Below, one piece after another: positions 36,641 to 49,300 of a stretch of 64,000 bases of DNA. The notes beneath the pieces are model-generated. The model had not been told where the DNA came from and made no database searches. It saw only the letters and a list, made by a program, of their open reading frames with translations. This stretch comes from Sipunculus nudus (lineage: Eukaryota; Annelida; Sipuncula; Golfingiida; Sipunculidae): the NCBI GenBank assembly GCA_026874595.1, contig CM049316.1, forward strand, positions 19,429,839 through 19,493,838, given 5' to 3'. Positions within the stretch are counted from its first letter, which is position 1. Each line of letters opens with the position of its first letter. Made by a program: the position numbers and the translations under genes.

Positions 36641-36980
36641 ATTCTTTTTCGGAAACTAGTCTTTCGGGAATCTATATTTCCGAGGCTGTCTTAACCTGTT
36701 CCACAGGCTCAGTACAAAAGATATATATACTAGAGAATTTGACTACTGACAATTTAATACTGACATCTTATTAGTCGAAGCTTTGGCGCCTCATTGAGGC
36801 AAATACATTTTGCCTTTTTACTTGGACAGGCTTTTAGTCTTAATCAAATTTAGGTCATTATGTACGGTTGTCGCCAGGTTATCCCTTGGTACCTGCCGCC
36901 CGCTTGAATGACCGTGCTGCGGGGAACTCCTTCAGAACTTTCGTTTGTTCAAGTTACTTAAAGAAATGGCGTCCAATAAC

Positions 36981-36998
36981 AGACACACACACACACAC

Positions 36999-37074
<76 letters not shown>
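36981..37074. repeat. (AC)n then (TA)n compound microsatellite
   Basis: Ten AC units run directly into a TA run. Confidence 0.95.
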
Positions 37075-37079
<5 letters not shown>

Positions 37080-37119
37080 TCTTTATAGCATCTGTGTAAC
37101 ACATGTTAAATATATATAT

Positions 37120-37866
37120 TGTTACGGAACCTAATATCAACAGATCACGCGTGATGCGTGATGCACATAAATTTTGTCGAGGAGATAAAAAAAAATCAGA
37201 TTCTGTAACACAAGGCAGCGTGAAATGTCCAGGGGAATGAATAAAGAAAGTCAGTGTTTTTGTTAACAAATAACTATAATTTATTCTTAAAACGACTCTA
37301 ACATTACAAAACAACAAAAATAAATACAATTACACAGTATAACTGCGGTATAACAACAAATCAATACAATCACACAGTAAAATAAACAAAGTGCACAGTG
37401 CCTAGATACCACCACTGTCACAGCGATAAATCCTTTAAAATGTATAAGCCGGATGTAAAGTTCACACAAATTCTCTACAAAAAAAATGTAAAGCTCTTGT
37501 AACAATCCAGAAAGTAAACTGAAAACCAAATAAGATTCGTCACAAAATCCAGAAGAAAATCTGAAGAAAATCTCTAATTGCCGCACTTACCGGAATAGGT
37601 CCCACAAACTGACATACACGCTTCTGTGTCCTAAAGAATCTAACAAAGTACACACGTTCAAAGAACATACCAGAACAAAGAACGCTGTGTATCTAGGGTT
37701 CAACCAATGCGGATTAAACCGAGCCTGCAACATCCGGCCAGGCGAGGCCGCTACAACACGAGCTACGTGTGGCACACAAACAAAATGACAACAACACATG
37801 GAACAGTCGTGTGCACAATAAAACAACCATCTGTAAGACTGCTGCACACAATAAAAAGGCACCTGT

Positions 37867-37870
<4 letters not shown>
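37120..37870. mobile_element. Candidate solo LTR
   Basis: The block starts TGTTACGG and ends CCTGTAACA, so it has TG...CA termini with a 6-bp inverted repeat, 751 bp long. ATAT stands on both sides, but the flanks are TA-rich, so this duplication is weak evidence. It sits between two (TA)n runs. No internal gag/pol region or second LTR is in the window. Frames inside are chance. A MITE is the alternative. Confidence 0.4.

Positions 37871-37912
<42 letters not shown>
37871..37912. repeat. (TA)n microsatellite
   Basis: TA run directly abutting the right end of the candidate LTR. Confidence 0.95.
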
Positions 37913-37924
<12 letters not shown>

Positions 37925-38089
37925 TTATACTTTATAAGTAAAGGTTTTAGAAAAGAAGGTAATATGTTTCCAGTATAGGTTAATTCTAAACCAAGTATAG
38001 ATATAACATTTCATAGTAGACTCATAAAGGGAACCAAAGTCTGTCATTTTATTTATTAATATATTGCAGTATATAAATATAATTTTCTG

Positions 38090-38165
38090 AGGGGGGGGGC
38101 ATGATTACATAGAACATCCCCCCCCCCTTGCCAAAAAGGTGGGATGGGGGGTATATACCCCCCAC
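38090..38165. repeat. G-run/C-run foldback
   Basis: A G9 run is followed 19 bases later by a C9 run, then GGGATGGGGGG and CCCCCC, so the strand can fold on itself. No element is recognised. Confidence 0.6.
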
Positions 38166-40589
38166 CTCTATATACTGACGACCTGTATATGTGTAAGAGA
38201 CTTTAGCTGTGTCTGCCTCCGCAATATCATTTATCTTAGGTCTCAAGTCACGTGAGCGCTAGAACATGCTGATCCAATCCAAACTTTCATGGATTATTCT
38301 GTGGGTGTTACTCTAATACTCCGGAGTTTTTTTTTATCAGAATCCATATATAATTATTTAGTTAAAAAAAGTGGACTGACAAACTAACCAAGTGACCAAC
38401 CAAGGGCAAAATAATATACCCCACCACCTAACGGAGAAAAAATACAAATGAAGAATGAGTCAAGATGTTCAGACCAGCAAGACTTACGACATGGGCTAAC
38501 ATGCACATATTTTACATATATGTTTAAGACATTCTTTGCCAGTTTTGTCAAGCTTGACTACCTGATGATTTAAGGCAGTGCTAACAGATATAAAAAACCG
38601 TATTTTCCATGCCCCGACACTCTTTTGTTCGTCGAATTGCACAGGCTTTGGTTTACTGATGATGCATTTAAATGACGATAGACGTGTTCTGCATGTTACC
38701 TAACTGTAACACATGTAACGGGCATATATACCCATGCCACCTTCTTTGGTGGAGGTAATGAAAAAAAACTTTTTTTTTTAAAGCTGGACTGTGGTTTCAA
38801 ACATTGATAAATAGATTTCGTGTACACTTTGTGTTACAAAGTCGTATAACACAAAGTAGCTATTCATGATCAATAGGCAATGTTCTGCATTAGCAATTAT
38901 AAATTATAAATCCATACCGAGCACTTGCTTGAAAAAGACCGGTCATATAATATTTTAGTTTTGTGAAGCGTTTATAAGCAAAAAATCACTCTTGTGGTTT
39001 GACGAATAAATGAGTGATTCCCAGCCAAATGACCTCAGTCTAGCGTCTTTTTTTAAAGAATTGGCTGCCTGATCAAATGCACCACTATACACACATGCCA
39101 AATCATTTATAGACATATAGGCCCACGCGCACATGGGATTTTAGCTTAAAAGGGAAGATGTTTCAACATGGGCTCGTACTCAAGTATTCTTGTTTGACAG
39201 TTTTCTCATAGATGGCAGCACACAGCGGTGAAAAGCTCTGTACACCAATAGGCGGTAATTCCTGTTGCTTTTAATTGTTACTCCTCCAAGCTCATTTATG
39301 ACCATTCTGTAATGTTTATATAACTATTCCTTACGCTTCTTTGGAAATATTACTCCATGATAGCACCCACTCGAACAGAAGCAATTTAATTTTGGATTAA
39401 CTATGTTTCAAATACCATTGTCAAACTCTTAACTCACATCAGTCCCATGTACGTCTTTGCTTGTTATAATGTTAAACAAAGATAAGCGACTCGAAAAAAG
39501 ACTCGCATGAAAGATCAATAATTAGTTTTATTACAAATGAAGGTGCACATCTGTAGATATGATAGGATGATTAGTGCTTATGTTAACCTTTGTGAATTGA
39601 GTACTGATATTTATATTAAATCAATGCCTAAAAGTGTATTATTGCCATTTAGACGAGGTTGTATTTAATCATTTAGATTACAAATTTAAATGTACTTATA
39701 GTAAATATTCATACAAAATCATAAATGTCCTTATAATAATGTTCTTGTAACCTTAAAATTCACTGTACACGTTGAATATCCAATGTATTGTATCATTGGT
39801 GGCATAACAACAGTTTTCCCTTATTTTAGCATGGTTAATGGTCATTTTTAGACTGACAAATATAAGTAATTTTGAGACTGACATGTATCAGTGATACCAT
39901 AGGAATGGTTCCTGTTAGCTCTGCAATTATATATTTTGCCATAGACCATGTATCATTCTTAAAGGGACATAATCAGGAGCAATATCATTCATATTCTTTC
40001 ACACTATCAGTTCAGTTTACCTTATACAAAAGTTTCCCAACAAAACCATTCCAGCACACAGTCTCATTTTCCTCGCATACGACTGTTTAACACCTTGTTA
40101 TAGCCCTGCGTGTTGGTAAACACAGTCTGTTAACTACAACAAGGCCGCCTGACCGGAGGTCAGTTTGAGAGGGGCAACACGCGGTGTTTCAGCCAATATT
40201 ATAATTTTTTGGACCAAGTCAGTCGGGGCATCTCCTGATTGGCACGTATTGTGGCTCCGCGCAGCACACGGCCCGACGCACTGTGTTTATGTTGACACAT
40301 GCGATCGCACCCGGTCCACTGTTTTAACCCTAGTTTACAGGAGGAAAGAAACGGTTTCAAGACAATATTTTAGCAGGTACAGATTTCTTTTAAAGAGAAG
40401 AAGCAATTTTTCGTGTTAACTTAACATGCTTTATAGGTAATTTGGCCAATTTAAAGAATCAATACAAAACTCAGGCTAACGGTAAACCAATGTTATACAT
40501 ACTGATATATATGATATATGTTTTTTTTAATTGAAATAGCTAAATATGTGGCAAGCGTATATCATATCAAGCGTATATAAGAATAGGTT

Positions 40590-41428
40590 ACACATCCCAA
40601 AACAAGATTATTCGATACATCATTATTTATACTCCTAGACAGCATTTAAGGGTCTCAGATTTTAAAAAGTTAAAATGTCTTGATGTCTCGCATAGAGTAG
40701 ACTATCTAATTCTAAACCTCATGTACAATATTAATCGTAATGAAGCACCTTCTTACTTGTGTTATATTGTTCCTGTTAGTCATAATTACAGAACTCGTAG
40801 GTCAAATATATCATATAATGTCCTAGAAGATAAATTCCAAGGCAGTAAAACTTTAAAATACTGGAGTGTAAAATTGTGGAATGATCTACCAATGGCCATC
40901 AAAACAGAAAATAGTAGAAATGTTTTCAATAGAAAATGTCACAATTATCTTTTACAACAGATGGAACAATACGAAAATTGTGAAAACACTGTTCAAATAA
41001 TTTTAAGAAGGTTATTGCTGATTTTTTTTATTGATGTGATGGTTCGTAGCTGTTGTGATAATACCAGGTGCAGCCGCGGTCTTGTAAACTGTAATCTTAG
41101 TATGGTCCACTATGGAAATAAGTCTTTTATTGGGAAGACTTTTTAGTGCTCCATTTTCAATTTTATTGTTTACAGGAATGTTACATGGTGCTCAAGTGAT
41201 GTATTGTGATTTATATAGATCTCTTTTTAGATAGTCTGTGATATGTAATGTGATATATACTTTAGCGAATTTTTAATTTAAAAATGTTTGTTTATTCATC
41301 ATGTACTGTGATATATATATAGTTTCTTTTTGAATATGTACCGTGATATGTGGTATATATTTTATACTTGTTCCGTAAATAATGTAACTGAATAAAATAA
41401 TTTCATTCATTTCATTCATTCATTCATA
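40590..41428 (+). mobile_element. 3' end of a non-LTR retrotransposon (RT C-terminal part)
   Basis: The plus strand keeps an open frame from about 40600 to 41130. It has the features that follow the RT core in Jockey/CR1-type elements: a KIIRYI...PR segment, a basic ...LKCLDVSHRVDYLILN segment, NEAPSYL, and a terminal LKYWSVKLWNDLP motif. The 5' part including the YADD box is missing. It ends with AATAAAATAATTT and an (ATTC)n tail at 41391-41428. A 5'-truncated copy, as expected for target-primed insertion. Confidence 0.75.
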
Positions 41429-42879
41429 TCTCGGTGGCATTTAAGAGGGAGTACATGTAATATTATCAAAAGATAATTAGACCTTTATTAAGGACCCGAC
41501 AATTGTTATTGTTGGCGTACTATGATTTCCTATTCCTAAAGCTAATAATTTGGCGCACTTTGATATTAATTGCCATTCCTACAATAAACCAAAATGTATT
41601 CAAATGCCTCATCCATTTGTTATGACTCAAGAGCTCGATGTATAAGATGTGTCTAGAAACCTATACGGGCGGGAGCTACAAACCCCTATAACTCAAACGA
41701 CTAAAGATTACCGATGTGATTAGTCAAGAAAAATCAACACTTATCCCCTACCAAAAATGTTGAAGCTAAATAGAAATTGGCAATAATATGTTCATTATCT
41801 CATGCCATTAGTACATTGTGGCTGAATACATTTTTCTTGCAAAAACCCTTCCTTGCAATTCAATTTACACGTATCTCCAAATCTCCTGTTTTATACGTGA
41901 TTATGGTTCTCCATGTGAATAAACACAGTCCATTTGCGCTTGTTACCAAAACTCGACTGCATGGCCAGAGGTCCGTAGTTGCGCATGCGTAACTTCCAGA
42001 CCAAGAGAAGAAACAAGAAATAAGAAACACGTAAGAAACACCGTCTGAATGCTTGAAAAATATTCCACCAGGTGGCGTGCCCGCTATGTTTGTATTTTAT
42101 ACCACCGATTTCGCCTGGTGAAAGCGCATTCACCAATTATGTACAAAAGTATTAGTAAACGGATTAGAATAAAATATTGGCAGATGCCCAAATGTTTTAA
42201 GGAAAAGCACTATATTTGTACATATTGTGTAATACTATATGTGTATATTCAACATACCAGGTAAGTAAATAGGTCCCTTTAATAAATACTCAAAATATAA
42301 CTTTAGACAATCCCAAAATGTTTCGAAACAGAATGTGCCTTTACTACGTAAAGGCATTCCAAAAATAACTTTTCTTATGCTCTTGTCAATGTTAACTTTG
42401 TTTAATGTTTCGGTCACGGTCTTTTTTAATTTTTTTTTTCATTAGAATTGTAAAAACTCAATAAAGAATGTTGACACCGCGGCTTCACAGGAAGGTGAAG
42501 AACAAGAAGGCACAGAGTGTCACATTTTTATAAATAAAATTTATTCAGAACGAATTTGCTACATATACGCTTACACTACATGAGAAAATAATGAACAAAA
42601 TGAAATTGAAATCAACGAGGCCATTAGTTAGTGGTTCTCGCTCTGATAGCATGTTTAATCCGAGGACAATACAGTATCACCTTATCATAAATAACGTTAA
42701 GCAGGTGAAGCTGACTTTATTTATCGCATTGACTTGCACATTCTCTTCACGCGATATCTCGTCTATGAAAGGGATAGACCTCTTGCCAGTCAATGTGCAC
42801 AAGGCCCTATATCCAGTCGAACGCAAACTTTATCACCCGCAATTGAAAATGACAATCATTCAGACAAATAGTAAATAAT

Positions 42880-44115
42880 AAAAATGATAATGATAAGAAT
42901 AATAATAAATTTATTCTATACAGGTAAAGTCAATTTGCTCTTAACGCTTTACACTAAAAGCCTATATTATCGACTACAGTTTTAAGATATATACGAGACA
43001 ATAATATAAAATTCATACAGTAGCACAATACGTGATTACTGTTAAGGACTAGTGTAACATTTTAGAAAAATATGTTTTTAGTTTTGACTTAAACAAAGAC
43101 AAACACGGTGAGAAAATTAAGTTCGTTCCATAGTAGGGGACCAGGCACACTGAATGCCCGCGTTTACACCAGAGGGGAAGTGGTGAATGGAACATATAAC
43201 AAGTCCTGGTCACCAGATCTATGCATCCTCGATGGTTTATAAGGTTGTAAAAGTTCCTGAATGTAAACTGGTGCAATGTTGTTAAAGTCTAAAATTTAAT
43301 ACGTTCCTGCACAGGCAGCCAGTGCAAAGAATACAAGACAGGAGTTATGCTCTTATGCCTTGCAGAACCGGAAATGATCCTGGCTGCTGCATTCTGAATG
43401 AACTGAAGTCCACTGATCAGCGTTGATGGTACAATGCACAACAGGAATTACAATAGTCCAGCATCGTAGTTACAAATGCATGGACTACACATTCTAATGA
43501 CTCCCTGTCAAAGAACCGCCTAAGTTGACCAATGTTCCTCAAATGAAGGTAGGCCATCCTACACATTGAAGAAATGTGAGCCTCCATTGGAACATTAGTA
43601 TCCAACATGACCCCTAGGTTTTTGGCAGTGGACGTTGGGTTAATGGTTTTACTGCCAACGAAGAGAGATGGAGATGTTATCTTTTTGGCCAACTGTTTTG
43701 AAGAAATGACTAGAATCTCAGTTTTATCTTTATGCATTTAATGTTATGTTGTGCCATCCAATTTTGGACTACCATTACAGTCGTCTCCATGCGACGGAGA
43801 GCATCGTCCATACCAGAAATCTTGAAACTTATGTACAGCTCCGTGTCATCCGCATACAGGTGATATTTTATGTGACGATGACGTAGAAGGGCCCCAAGAG
43901 AAGAAGTATAGATGGTAAATAGGATCGGTCCAAGGATCGACCCCTTGGGGACACAACAGTCTAGTTTGGTGCAGGATGACTTTGCACCCGTAACCCTGAT
44001 GGTCTGGGTTCTGTCTGTCAGATATGACTGGAACCACTGGAGGACAAGGCCACGGACACCAAGATGATCCAGTGTCTCCATCAAGCGGCGGTGGTCCAGG
44101 TTTACCAACATCCAT
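42880..44115 (-). mobile_element. 5'-truncated non-LTR retrotransposon with YADDT box, frameshifted
   Basis: On the minus strand 44111-43710 reads as the RT palm and fingers: DHRRLMETLDHLGVRG, a VPKGSILGPILFTIY motif and the catalytic YADDTEL. A frameshift near 43735 moves the sequence into 43737-43417, which continues NLGVMLD, RMAYLHLRNIGQLRRF and DYCNSC, as in CR1/L2-type elements. Further decayed frames reach FKSKLKTYF at about 43070. It ends in an AAT-rich tail at about 42880-42915. Truncated at 44115 before the start of RT. Pseudogene. Confidence 0.85.
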
Positions 44116-44933
44116 TCAAACTACAACCAACAAACGGCATTTGTCCGTGAAACATATTTTTTTATATTGATAAACCAGCGGACCTATTTGCGGTGTTATA
44201 TCTGTGACGCGGTATTGTAATATAAACAGAAACTTGTGCACGTGCTACCATTGATAGTTTACGTGCTGCCAGAATTGTTGACGACTTAATACACAATGAA
44301 AGTGCAGGAACATTTATTGTGGTCTTTCAAACTTTATGCAAAAGGCTTACCTGCATGAATAAGGGCATTAACCATTATTGCATGCTGAAATAAGACACGA
44401 GTCCCGAGGGATCGAGAGTCACATGTTGTTACATTTACTGATCACCCGTTGTCTGGGTCAAATGTCAGGTCAAACATGCTTTAGTCCGTATCAGAAGTCA
44501 GGGTCCTATCATTGGCTCAATAGACCTCTGACCCTGTACGGAGGTTGTCACTTGCATTAAAGGCAAACGTGTCTTTTAAAATGGCCGATAATTGACTGAC
44601 TGAATATGTATTAAGCTTTCCGAGCAGATCTAGTTAGAGAGGTTTAATTAGAACCGCCACCCTGGCCGCTCGATAACAAAGGAGGCCACTCTTAAATATA
44701 TGTACAAAGTCCTCTTGGCGCACTCTATTTAGTTGAGCTTTCTCCTGATAAAAATAATAACTAGACGAGGCATCGACGTATGTGATCCAACGTACAGCTC
44801 GTGTTAGATCAACAAACCATGCAACTTGCAAGATAGGTGTGAGTAGTTTGTTTGTGCAATGGCCACGGCCATAATTCAACGTCGTCGTGTTATTTTTCAT
44901 ATACTTTAAATAATTTTTGTCTTCTTAAGTTAT

Positions 44934-44941
44934 TGACGTCA
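44934..44941. promoter_or_regulatory. Perfect CRE word
   Basis: TGACGTCA palindrome 1.4 kb upstream of the avidin signal-peptide exon. A single 8-mer; functional meaning unknown. Confidence 0.2.
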
Positions 44942-46310
44942 GCGCACTTGTCACAACTATTGTCCATACATTTGCTATGCATATGGGTCTATAGTTTGGT
45001 TCACATTTAAAAACGTAACTGAATGGCAACCCATAAAATAAATGTCAATATTTCTAAAATATCCCCAGCTACCCATGGGCAGCACAAACAAAATAGAAAT
45101 TACAAAGTCGGTTAATAAGTACAAGGTGTACACACAGAAATACAGAATATTCAGTCATATTGACTTTTTGACAAATGAACTGATTTTTGTATGCATTAGT
45201 TATATAAAGATGTTATTCCATGAATAAGATAAAAAAAGTTAATACCATAATATTTATAAGAAAACTTTATATTCAATATATATAAAGTATATACCTACGG
45301 ATCATTCTATGATACAGATAAAACTTAAGACATTGTTTTTAGTCACATTCGAAATAAGGATTTTAAAGGTAATACATTATTAAATCGTGAAAATTACACG
45401 AATACAGTTGATTTTTCTAAATATTTCAACATTGAAATCCTGTATATTTGATAGTTTCCAGTTATAAAACCCTTTTATAAGAATTGTTCATCGTTGTGTG
45501 TAAAATTGGTATATTTTGGATACTTAATGATCAATAATATTGATGTAAATTAAAGGTAACCTTGTGAAACATCGATGTGAGAAAATCTTCTCTAAGTCCC
45601 GTCCAAATCCAAAGGACAGAGCAATTAAGTTTTAAATTTGTGTGATGAGAACCTGAGTTCATTCTACTGTTCTTGGTCAAAGACCCGGACCACTTGTCAC
45701 GTTTCTTCAGTTTACAAGGAATTTCGGATACCAACAAGAGGAGCGTGGTATGAGTATGGAACCCACTCTGTCCATTCAGGGGATTTCGTATGATGCAACT
45801 CCGTTCCTTGCTATACTTTTCAACAAATATAAGGAATTTTGTCCGTTTAAGGAATTAACAGAATAAAAACTATTTCATATCCCTTTAATAATTCAACCAT
45901 TGATAATGAATTTAACAAGCAGAAGCTGCACAGATAAATGATTACTCAAAAATTGTTACCCGTCATCATTTAAGTTTGAATATTTACGACCCTAAAATAA
46001 TTCGTTCCTAGAATTATAAAACAATGCTTCTATGAACTCAATAAAAATGGCCTCAAAGCATGATCATTGTGACCTACTTTACCGTTTCCTTTACAATTTA
46101 CATTCGTCAATATTAATGCTACAAGGATTCGGCTAAACTTGGTCTATACGCTATGCTGCTTATTTAATAAAGCTTTAAAGTCTATATTATTGTAGTCAAT
46201 AAAACATTTACTTAAAGTTCGCGAAATACACATTTTTTTACCTGTTAAGGTTAGTTATTAACACTTCACTTTCTAATTCACAGGGATTTTCATCACCACG
46301 CCTTGGAGAA

Positions 46311-46371
46311 ATGGCGAAATTCATATTGTCGTTATTGCTGCTGAGCTTTGCCTCAGGAAGCGCCAGATCAG
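46311..46371 (+). CDS. Avidin-like gene exon 1: signal peptide
   Basis: ATG in the context GGAGAAATGGC, then MAKFILSLLLLSFASGSARS and one base of the next codon. A Lys, a Leu-rich core and a small-residue A-S-G-S-A end make a classic signal peptide. The only donor that keeps phase with exon 2 is G|GCAAGT, a GC donor with otherwise perfect consensus; the nearby GT would break the frame. An acceptor-like TTCTAATTCACAG lies 27 bases before the ATG, so an upstream noncoding exon is possible. Confidence 0.8.
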
Positions 46372-49300
46372 GCAAGTATTGGTTTTAATACATCGGTATG
46401 TTATGGTAGGAGACACCTTTTGTCATGACATACACTGAATATAATGAATGGCTTGTACACTATTATTATTATTATTATTATAGGGCCTATACTTCAATAA
46501 AGCGCAGCATATCTAAGCATGTATGCTAAATCAAGGCGCTGTACATATACTTAAACAGTAAAATGAAAATAGATAGCATATATAATTTATAAGCATCCCC
46601 GAAAAACGACAGAAACCACTAAAAGTACGTTTCCCTAAACAAATGAGCCTTTAAACGACTCCTCAAACAAGTCAGTTTGTGTCCGAACAACGAACATTTG
46701 ACGGAAGTGTGTTCCAAATTTCTGGGTCAGCATTTGCAAAAGACCTGCCACCAAACGTGGATAAATTTACTGCTGGTTATTCGAGTAAGAACTGATTGGA
46801 TGATCTGAAAGCGCGAGATGGTTAATATGATCAAAATAGTTCGACGATATATTTTGGCGCATGACCATGTATTACACGGTTCGTAATTAGACAGATTTTG
46901 TACGCAATACGATGACTTATTGGTTCCCAATGTATATCAATATAAGTGGTGTTATATGGTGAAACCTCTTTGCATCATATAAAACATGAGCTGAAGTTTG
47001 AACAGATTGTAATGTGTCTAGCAAGTAAGATGGTAGTCCAACAAGTAAAGAATTGCACATGTCCGAAAAAGACGTCACCGTGGCCTGTACAAGCAGTTGA
47101 ATCATTCTACGAGCAAGATAACGCCTATTTTAACACTATTTCTTAGATGGAAATATGCACTTACAGGACGGAGTTAATATGAGGAGCCATTGATAAATAT
47201 TTATCAAAGATGACACACCCAAGTTACGAACAGAAGTACCGGGTACAATATCGCTGTTACCAGTCTGGACATACGGCAAATGCACTTTTTGTCGTAGATT
47301 TTTTAACCAGTTATTATTACCTCAGTTTTATTTCTTTAACACAGACACCAAAAGCCGAAAATTTTAATAGATTCTTTTCCGGATGTGAAACTCGTGCAGC
47401 TGGTAAAAGCAGATATTGTGATCCCGTCAGGCATCAGCTAATTGAAGTGTGTACACATTAAAAGATTTGGCCCAAGGACTGATCCTTCGGGCACTCCGAA
47501 GGAAAGATTATAAGCTATTAATTTGATCTTTAAGCATATATATACTGGATCCGGCTTACAAAGGTTAGATGAAAACCAAGGGAGGACAGTATCTGTTACT
47601 CCAAAGCGATTTGACAGTTGACTGAGTAAAATACTATGGTCTATGTTGTCAAAAGCTTCCGACAGGTCGAGGAGAACTAATAACATTCATTTTTTTCTAC
47701 CACGAGCACAGGAAATATCATTTTGATATTTTGTGCATGGGTGTCTCAACTCCATGATGTTGCTTGTATAGGCTGACTCTTTCAGTTCATAAAAGTTACT
47801 TTTTTTCCATATGGTTCAATAGTTGACTGGCGTGTACACGCTAAAGCATCTTGGAGAGAAAAGAAAGATTCGATATTGGCCGAAAGTTCTTAAACTCTTC
47901 TGGATTGAGCAACTTCTTTTTCAGCAGTGGTGAATATGAGGTCACTGTGACCTGAATGAACTGGGACAGGGGCTAAGACACATATTTATGTACCATACCT
48001 GATAAGCTCAGAAGTCAGACTCGAGACAGGGTATAAATTCTAACCAATAGACCTGAAGCACCATATTGTAATGGAGAAGTGTGATAAGTGTATTGACAAA
48101 AGTATCCAAACAAGCCATAAAATGGCGACCTTGCACCTGTTGTTTGACCTTGCACCTGCTTATCCAAGTAAACCACGCCTGCTGAAGGTTAATAAGGGGG
48201 GCCTGGAAAGCTAAGCGGTAAAATGTTCGGCCTTCTCCGCTGGCGATCCGGGTTCGATCCCAGGCGCTGCCATGAGAGTAGGTTGTTATGGCCCGTCCAA
48301 GGTCGGTGGTGTTCTTCGGATTCCTCCACCTCTCGCGCAACAATCTTCAAATCTAACAGTATCTTCTATCTTCGCCTTAAATATCTAACTGTAAACCGAC
48401 ACAATCTGTCCAACTTTGTCGTTGCTGAGGGCACCAGTGCGGGCCGGATTTTCCGGAGACCTTTGACTGGCTCGAGTGCCGACTTCACCTTCAGTCAATC
48501 AGAAGGATCAATAACATTCCTTTAAGGTTCTGTTGCAACAATATATGTCACATAAAACTAGGCCTAGTATGATCAAGTTTCTCCGGCCAATACGTTGGAA
48601 AATATTAGAAAGATCCAAGGGAGGGATAATTTATAATGTGGTAACTTATCACATGAAATAAATTCTGTATGAACACTAGAGCTGTGTCACACCGAGTGAA
48701 TGACCGAGCTCTTTTAAAAGTCAAACCAAGTGGCTAAATAAGACATTAGTTAACAAAAACAAATCAATATTTTAAAGAAAGAAGACATATCTCTGGAGAG
48801 GCCTTCCATATGTAAAAACACTGATTATTACAAACGTCCGATGATAAACACAGAAATAAACACCGAGTCCCTTATCAACACTACACAGAGTAGTCCTCTG
48901 TTTACTTCTCACTTGACCATTGCGCACACGTTGCACCGGAATGTTGCACTGCTCGTCTCACAGAATTGCTCGTGCTGGGTACATAGTACAACCAGTCCAG
49001 GATACACGGAGCTCCAACCATCAACAGTCCCTCTTCGAAGTATAATCGACTTCCTCTCGAGGTAAAGTTCACGCAACATGCACAGGCTATTCATTCTGGG
49101 CGTAAAATCAATATGTCTTTCACAGCTGAAAGCTCCTGGTATCATCCAGTTCTAGGCAGCAGTATTCGCCTCCACACAGCGATATCCATTACCTCTTCAT
49201 ACGCGTTTAAATAAAGTCCTCGGTCTGTTCTTCTCTTCCTGGAAAAGGTTACAACGGGTATAAACAGCCGATCCGCCACTCGTTCATTATACTCCCTACT

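Noticed and set aside
48205-48280. Functional tRNA gene
   Set aside because: The B box is perfect but the acceptor and anticodon stems do not pair and a SINE body follows.
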